NCBI RefSeq assembly: GCF_007004725.1
Contig: NZ_ML660161.1
Location: forward strand, 421,122 to 485,121
Direction of reading: 5' to 3'
DNA length: 64,000 bases
Source: Aliikangiella coralliicola
GTDB taxonomy: Bacteria; Pseudomonadota; Gammaproteobacteria; Enterobacterales; Kangiellaceae
Below the pieces are notes generated by a model. It ran no database searches. It had not been told where the DNA came from and saw nothing but the letters and a program-made list of their open reading frames with translations. Both the position numbers and the translations under genes were made by a program. The first letter of the stretch is position 1, and every line of letters starts with the position of its first letter. Positions 61,249 through 64,000 of this stretch are shown one piece after another.

Positions 61249-63264
61249 ATGAAAAATCGTTTAAATTTTCACATCATTTTTTTCATTATTGGAGCGGTTG
61301 GTGGTTTTAATCAGCTCTCTTTTGCATCGACAAAAATTAATAATGACCAATCGACATCGGTGAATGCCGAAGCAACCAAGCTCGCCCATACTCACTTACT
61401 TGGGAAAGATAAATTTTTAAAAATAGAAGATATGGGGCTTCATTCGGTTAAGCACGGTGAGGTATTTCGTTTTCAACCCAAAATAACAGGCAAGGTCTCG
61501 ATTTGCCGCAAAGATCTAGGACATGATGATGTTTTTGTTGATTCAGAAACCGGCAAAATCAGCTGGGATACTTCAAAGCTGGCTTTCGGTAGAGGTTTCC
61601 ATATTCGAATAAAATGCAGCAACAATGCCGGATCTACCTATGCGTCAATGGTTGTTCACGTCGACAAGTCGGGTAAAAGCAAGTTAAGAGTCGCGGGAAA
61701 GAATGGGGTTTCTCCATACATCGGTGTTGCAGGCAAGGAAATGAAAAGTGGTGATACCATCGTATTTCCTGATGGTGTTTACCCTGTATCAGTTCAAAAA
61801 AAATATCAAAACGCTTTTAAAAGAAGCGCGCCAAAGAAGGGAACTGAAGAGCAGTTTTCGACGTTAATAGCGCAACATCCTGGTGGCGCAATTGTTTCCG
61901 GGGCACCATATGGCAAATGGCCAAAACAAAAAAATGCGTTCCAGTTTTCTGAAACCCATTTTGTGGCGATTGTCGGTTTTGTGATAGAAAATGTTCAGCG
62001 CTCCGGGTTTACAACCATTGCGCCAGGAAATCGATTGCTAATTGATTTTGTTGGTGTGGCCGGAGCCGGCACCTGGATGCAACCTTGTTCTGATTTTGAA
62101 AAGTCGCAAACGGGAAAATGTTCCAACGCCGGTTTACGAGTGAACGGTGGTACTCCGCTAATTCAAAACTCATACGATTGGGGCCACAATCGATACGGTA
62201 TTATGACCCGTAGTACATCTGGCTCAATTACTCGACGCTCATTTGTCAGACTTGATGAACACAAAGGCGACCAACCTTATGGCGGCTTTAGCAACTATTG
62301 CGATGAAGCCCATTTAAGTCAGGACAACACAGTATTTGACTCATTGGCGATTGGCGCACCTCACTATAAGCACTATGCCGGGCTTGAAGCCTATCCTGCA
62401 ACTGGCTGTGAGCGTCTCAATGCCAAGCTGAAGACAGAAGGATTGTTGGCAGTTAACAATAAATTGTCTTTATCATTGATGGATCAAAAGGAAGGACCGG
62501 TTCATCAATGGTCGCATATTGTTTCTTACGACTCTCAGGGGACTTGTACACCACAGAGAAACTTTTGTGGAAACTGGTTATTGCAAGCCGATAAGCTCAC
62601 TAAAGTTTCCAATTCTTTTTTCGGCAAGGCAAGAAGCTTTGGCGGTATCGAGAATAAGTCGACGGCATTCGATAATAAAGATGTGGTTTTGGATGATAGT
62701 GTGACACTGTGGGACATTCCGGGTGTAGCGAGCAGAGGTGAGGTGCCGAGATATTTGCCGCAGCCACTGATGTACTATCGCGGCCGCTCAGACACTTTTT
62801 ATGGCGATGAAGGCTATGATCAGGTCACCAATGTCCGTCGCTGGCCTATTGGTGGCGAGGATATTATTGCGGCTCAAATGCGCAGCTATGACAATCCCAA
62901 GGCGTTTAAAGTGGGTGGAGGCGAAGTCCATATAAAAGGAAATCGTGGAGCCGTGGCGAAAGGCGACTCTATGTCGGCTTATTTTTGGTCGTATATTGAT
63001 AAAAAAATCCCGCCATTAGCGGTCAGAGTAAAAAACAAAGGAAAGTATCACCGCGTTAGCTGGGAACCGTTTGTTACTAAAAGGCAGGCGTTGGTAAAAC
63101 AATGGAAAGTCGTATGTTTAACTGGAAAGGAGCAAGTTTTGACACAATTGCAGGCTGATCAGCTTGTTTATCAGTCAAAATCGACCCAATGCCAGGATTA
63201 CGCGGTGAAAGCAGTTTATGAAGGAGGCGAAAGTGGGATTGCCTATATTGAGAAGCCTCTCTAA
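61249..63264 (+). CDS. Secreted right-handed beta-helix protein
   Basis: A 671-residue exported protein with a signal peptide (about 1-26, ending SFA). The central region (about 160-450) has the repeats of a right-handed beta-helix, with runs such as MKSGDTIVFPDGVYPV, AIVGFVIENVQRSG and NGGTPLIQNSYDWGHNRYGIMTRS, in the style of polysaccharide lyases and pectate-lyase folds. No lyase active site can be named. The C-terminal 90 residues may be a separate beta domain. The frame is open to a TTG at 61207; ATG 61249 is used because it opens a clean signal peptide. It lies divergent from the acyltransferase gene and may trim, bind or cut the EPS. Confidence 0.82.
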   Translation: MKNRLNFHIIFFIIGAVGGFNQLSFASTKINNDQSTSVNAEATKLAHTHLLGKDKFLKIEDMGLHSVKHGEVFRFQPKITGKVSICRKDLGHDDVFVDSETGKISWDTSKLAFGRGFHIRIKCSNNAGSTYASMVVHVDKSGKSKLRVAGKNGVSPYIGVAGKEMKSGDTIVFPDGVYPVSVQKKYQNAFKRSAPKKGTEEQFSTLIAQHPGGAIVSGAPYGKWPKQKNAFQFSETHFVAIVGFVIENVQRSGFTTIAPGNRLLIDFVGVAGAGTWMQPCSDFEKSQTGKCSNAGLRVNGGTPLIQNSYDWGHNRYGIMTRSTSGSITRRSFVRLDEHKGDQPYGGFSNYCDEAHLSQDNTVFDSLAIGAPHYKHYAGLEAYPATGCERLNAKLKTEGLLAVNNKLSLSLMDQKEGPVHQWSHIVSYDSQGTCTPQRNFCGNWLLQADKLTKVSNSFFGKARSFGGIENKSTAFDNKDVVLDDSVTLWDIPGVASRGEVPRYLPQPLMYYRGRSDTFYGDEGYDQVTNVRRWPIGGEDIIAAQMRSYDNPKAFKVGGGEVHIKGNRGAVAKGDSMSAYFWSYIDKKIPPLAVRVKNKGKYHRVSWEPFVTKRQALVKQWKVVCLTGKEQVLTQLQADQLVYQSKSTQCQDYAVKAVYEGGESGIAYIEKPL

Positions 63265-63482
63265 TAAGGCAATTTAAATATAAAGCGAGTAAATCAATTA
63301 ACTGTATATTATAGAGTGGCTTGTTTAAAATGACCTTTTTTCCTAAACTTAAGGTCCAAAACCGGTTCATCAAAAACAGAGGATTCAGTCATTCCCACCA
63401 AGATGAACTGTCAGTTTAATAAGTCAGTGTTAAATTTATTGCGAATCTCTTCGCGAAATATCTAGGGCAGAATTGTTAGCTA

Positions 63483-63504
63483 AGTTGTGAATTAATTCAC
63501 ATGT
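63483..63504. promoter_or_regulatory. CRP-like palindrome upstream of a lipoprotein gene
   Basis: TTGTGA-ATTAAT-TCACAT has the exact TGTGA-N6-TCACA core of a CRP/Vfr site (63486-63501). It lies about 130-150 bases before the lipoprotein start at 63635. The rest of the 370-base gap (63265-63634) holds A/T-rich sequence with no other recognisable feature. Confidence 0.6.
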
Positions 63505-63634
63505 TGGGTCAATAAGGTCTATTTTTAGTAGGAAAAAGCACCCAAATCACAATTTAGGAGTATAGAAATCGCTAGTCTAACCGATAGCAATGTCAGCTCA
63601 ATTATTAGCGGTGACCCAAAGGAATATCTTGATT

Positions 63635-64000
63635 ATGTTAAATGTCCAGTCTGCAGGTGGTTTAAATATCAGTAATTATATAGGTGCGGCTTTTTTGTCG
63701 CTGTTTTTGATCGCCTGTGGCGGCGGAGGCGGTGGCGGAGATGATGGTGGCGGTGGTGGAACCACTCAGTACACTCTGACCGTGACAGTCAGCGGCAGTG
63801 GTAGCGTCGCTTCTGATGATTCTGGTATTGATTGCGGTAGTGATTGCTCACAAGCATACAACAGCGGCATTATGGTGGCCCTGACCGCGACCCCTGCTGC
63901 AGGTTATTCATTTTCTGGCTGGTCTGGTGCTTGTACTGGCACTTCAACCTGTCAGGTCACCATGAGTCAAAATCAAGCCGTTACTGCAACCTTTACTCAA
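63635..64000 (+). CDS. Lipoprotein with InlB B-type repeat, cut by window end
   Basis: The N-terminal 122 residues of a larger exported lipoprotein. The signal peptide ends in a lipobox LIAC, followed by a low-complexity linker of Gly and Asp encoded by GGC/GGT/GGA runs. A repeat domain follows (YTLTVTVSGSGSVASDDSG, then CSQAYNSG, ALTATPAAGYSFSGWSGAC and CQVTMSQNQAVTATF), the divergent InlB B-repeat seen in many secreted gammaproteobacterial proteins. Frame alternatives are ATG 63590 and TTG 63629, the latter with AAAGGA five bases upstream. Its function is unknown from this fragment. Confidence 0.75.
   Translation, partial: MLNVQSAGGLNISNYIGAAFLSLFLIACGGGGGGGDDGGGGGTTQYTLTVTVSGSGSVASDDSGIDCGSDCSQAYNSGIMVALTATPAAGYSFSGWSGACTGTSTCQVTMSQNQAVTATFTQ

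Noticed and set aside
1-64000. CRISPR arrays, prophage or integrase genes, insertion sequences with transposases
   Set aside because: No array of regularly spaced repeats and no transposase, integrase or phage structural gene was seen on either strand.

Overview
The window is one stretch of a low-to-mid GC (by eye about 42%) gammaproteobacterial chromosome. Housekeeping blocks have gene neighbourhoods familiar from Enterobacteria and marine gammaproteobacteria: envC-gpmI, yibN-secB-gpsA with trmL nearby, ntrB-ntrC, serA, ppk1/ppx. A GlyGly-CTERM subtilase, an RND pump and an exopolysaccharide (EPS) locus of the XrtA/PEP-CTERM type point to an aquatic, biofilm-forming proteolytic bacterium. 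A Kangiella/Aliikangiella-like lineage is my guess; that is inference, not a search result.

Layout. 1-10.3 kb: a two-zinc-ribbon protein of unknown function, tRNA-Leu(CAG) with a clear sigma70 promoter, a TPR-GGDEF diguanylate cyclase, a LysR regulator divergent from a glutathionyl-hydroquinone reductase, a LysE-type exporter, and an RND permease plus adaptor. 10.4-15.5 kb: ppk1 behind a Pho box, an M28 peptidase, and ppx on the opposite strand. 15.7-22.1 kb: a secreted PQQ sugar dehydrogenase and a 1637-residue subtilase. 22.1-25.5 kb: a 513-bp inverted-repeat element, envC and gpmI. 25.9-31.1 kb: a membrane Ser/Thr kinase, PP2C phosphatase and FHA protein, then an SPFH/NfeD pair. 31.4-38.1 kb: yibN-secB-gpsA, trmL, ntrBC with two NtrC boxes upstream, and serA. 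38.6-41.2 kb: an orphan acyl carrier protein and an orphan Tat-lipoprotein molybdenum hydroxylase subunit.

41.6-63.3 kb is the EPS locus. A plus-strand run of thirteen genes encodes the initiating sugar transferase, export lipoprotein, chain-length protein, a BY-kinase-like ATPase lacking the Walker lysine, an outer-membrane barrel, three deacetylase-like proteins, two glycosyltransferases, a ligase/polymerase, a flippase and an APH-fold kinase. A minus-strand arm adds an acyltransferase, a CapK/PaaK-like enzyme and another glycosyltransferase. A secreted beta-helix protein follows on the plus strand. The set suffices on paper to initiate, extend, flip, polymerise, export and modify a polymer. 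No exosortase and no PEP-CTERM substrate is visible in the window.

Four unrelated inverted-repeat elements (22182-22694, 33446-33680, 38222-38488, 57108-57267) sit in intergenic gaps, three of them between convergent genes. The window ends inside a lipoprotein gene preceded by a CRP-like palindrome. The least described parts are the degenerate EPS ATPase, the deacetylase-like protein at 52189-53325, the kinase/phosphatase/FHA set and the inverted-repeat elements.
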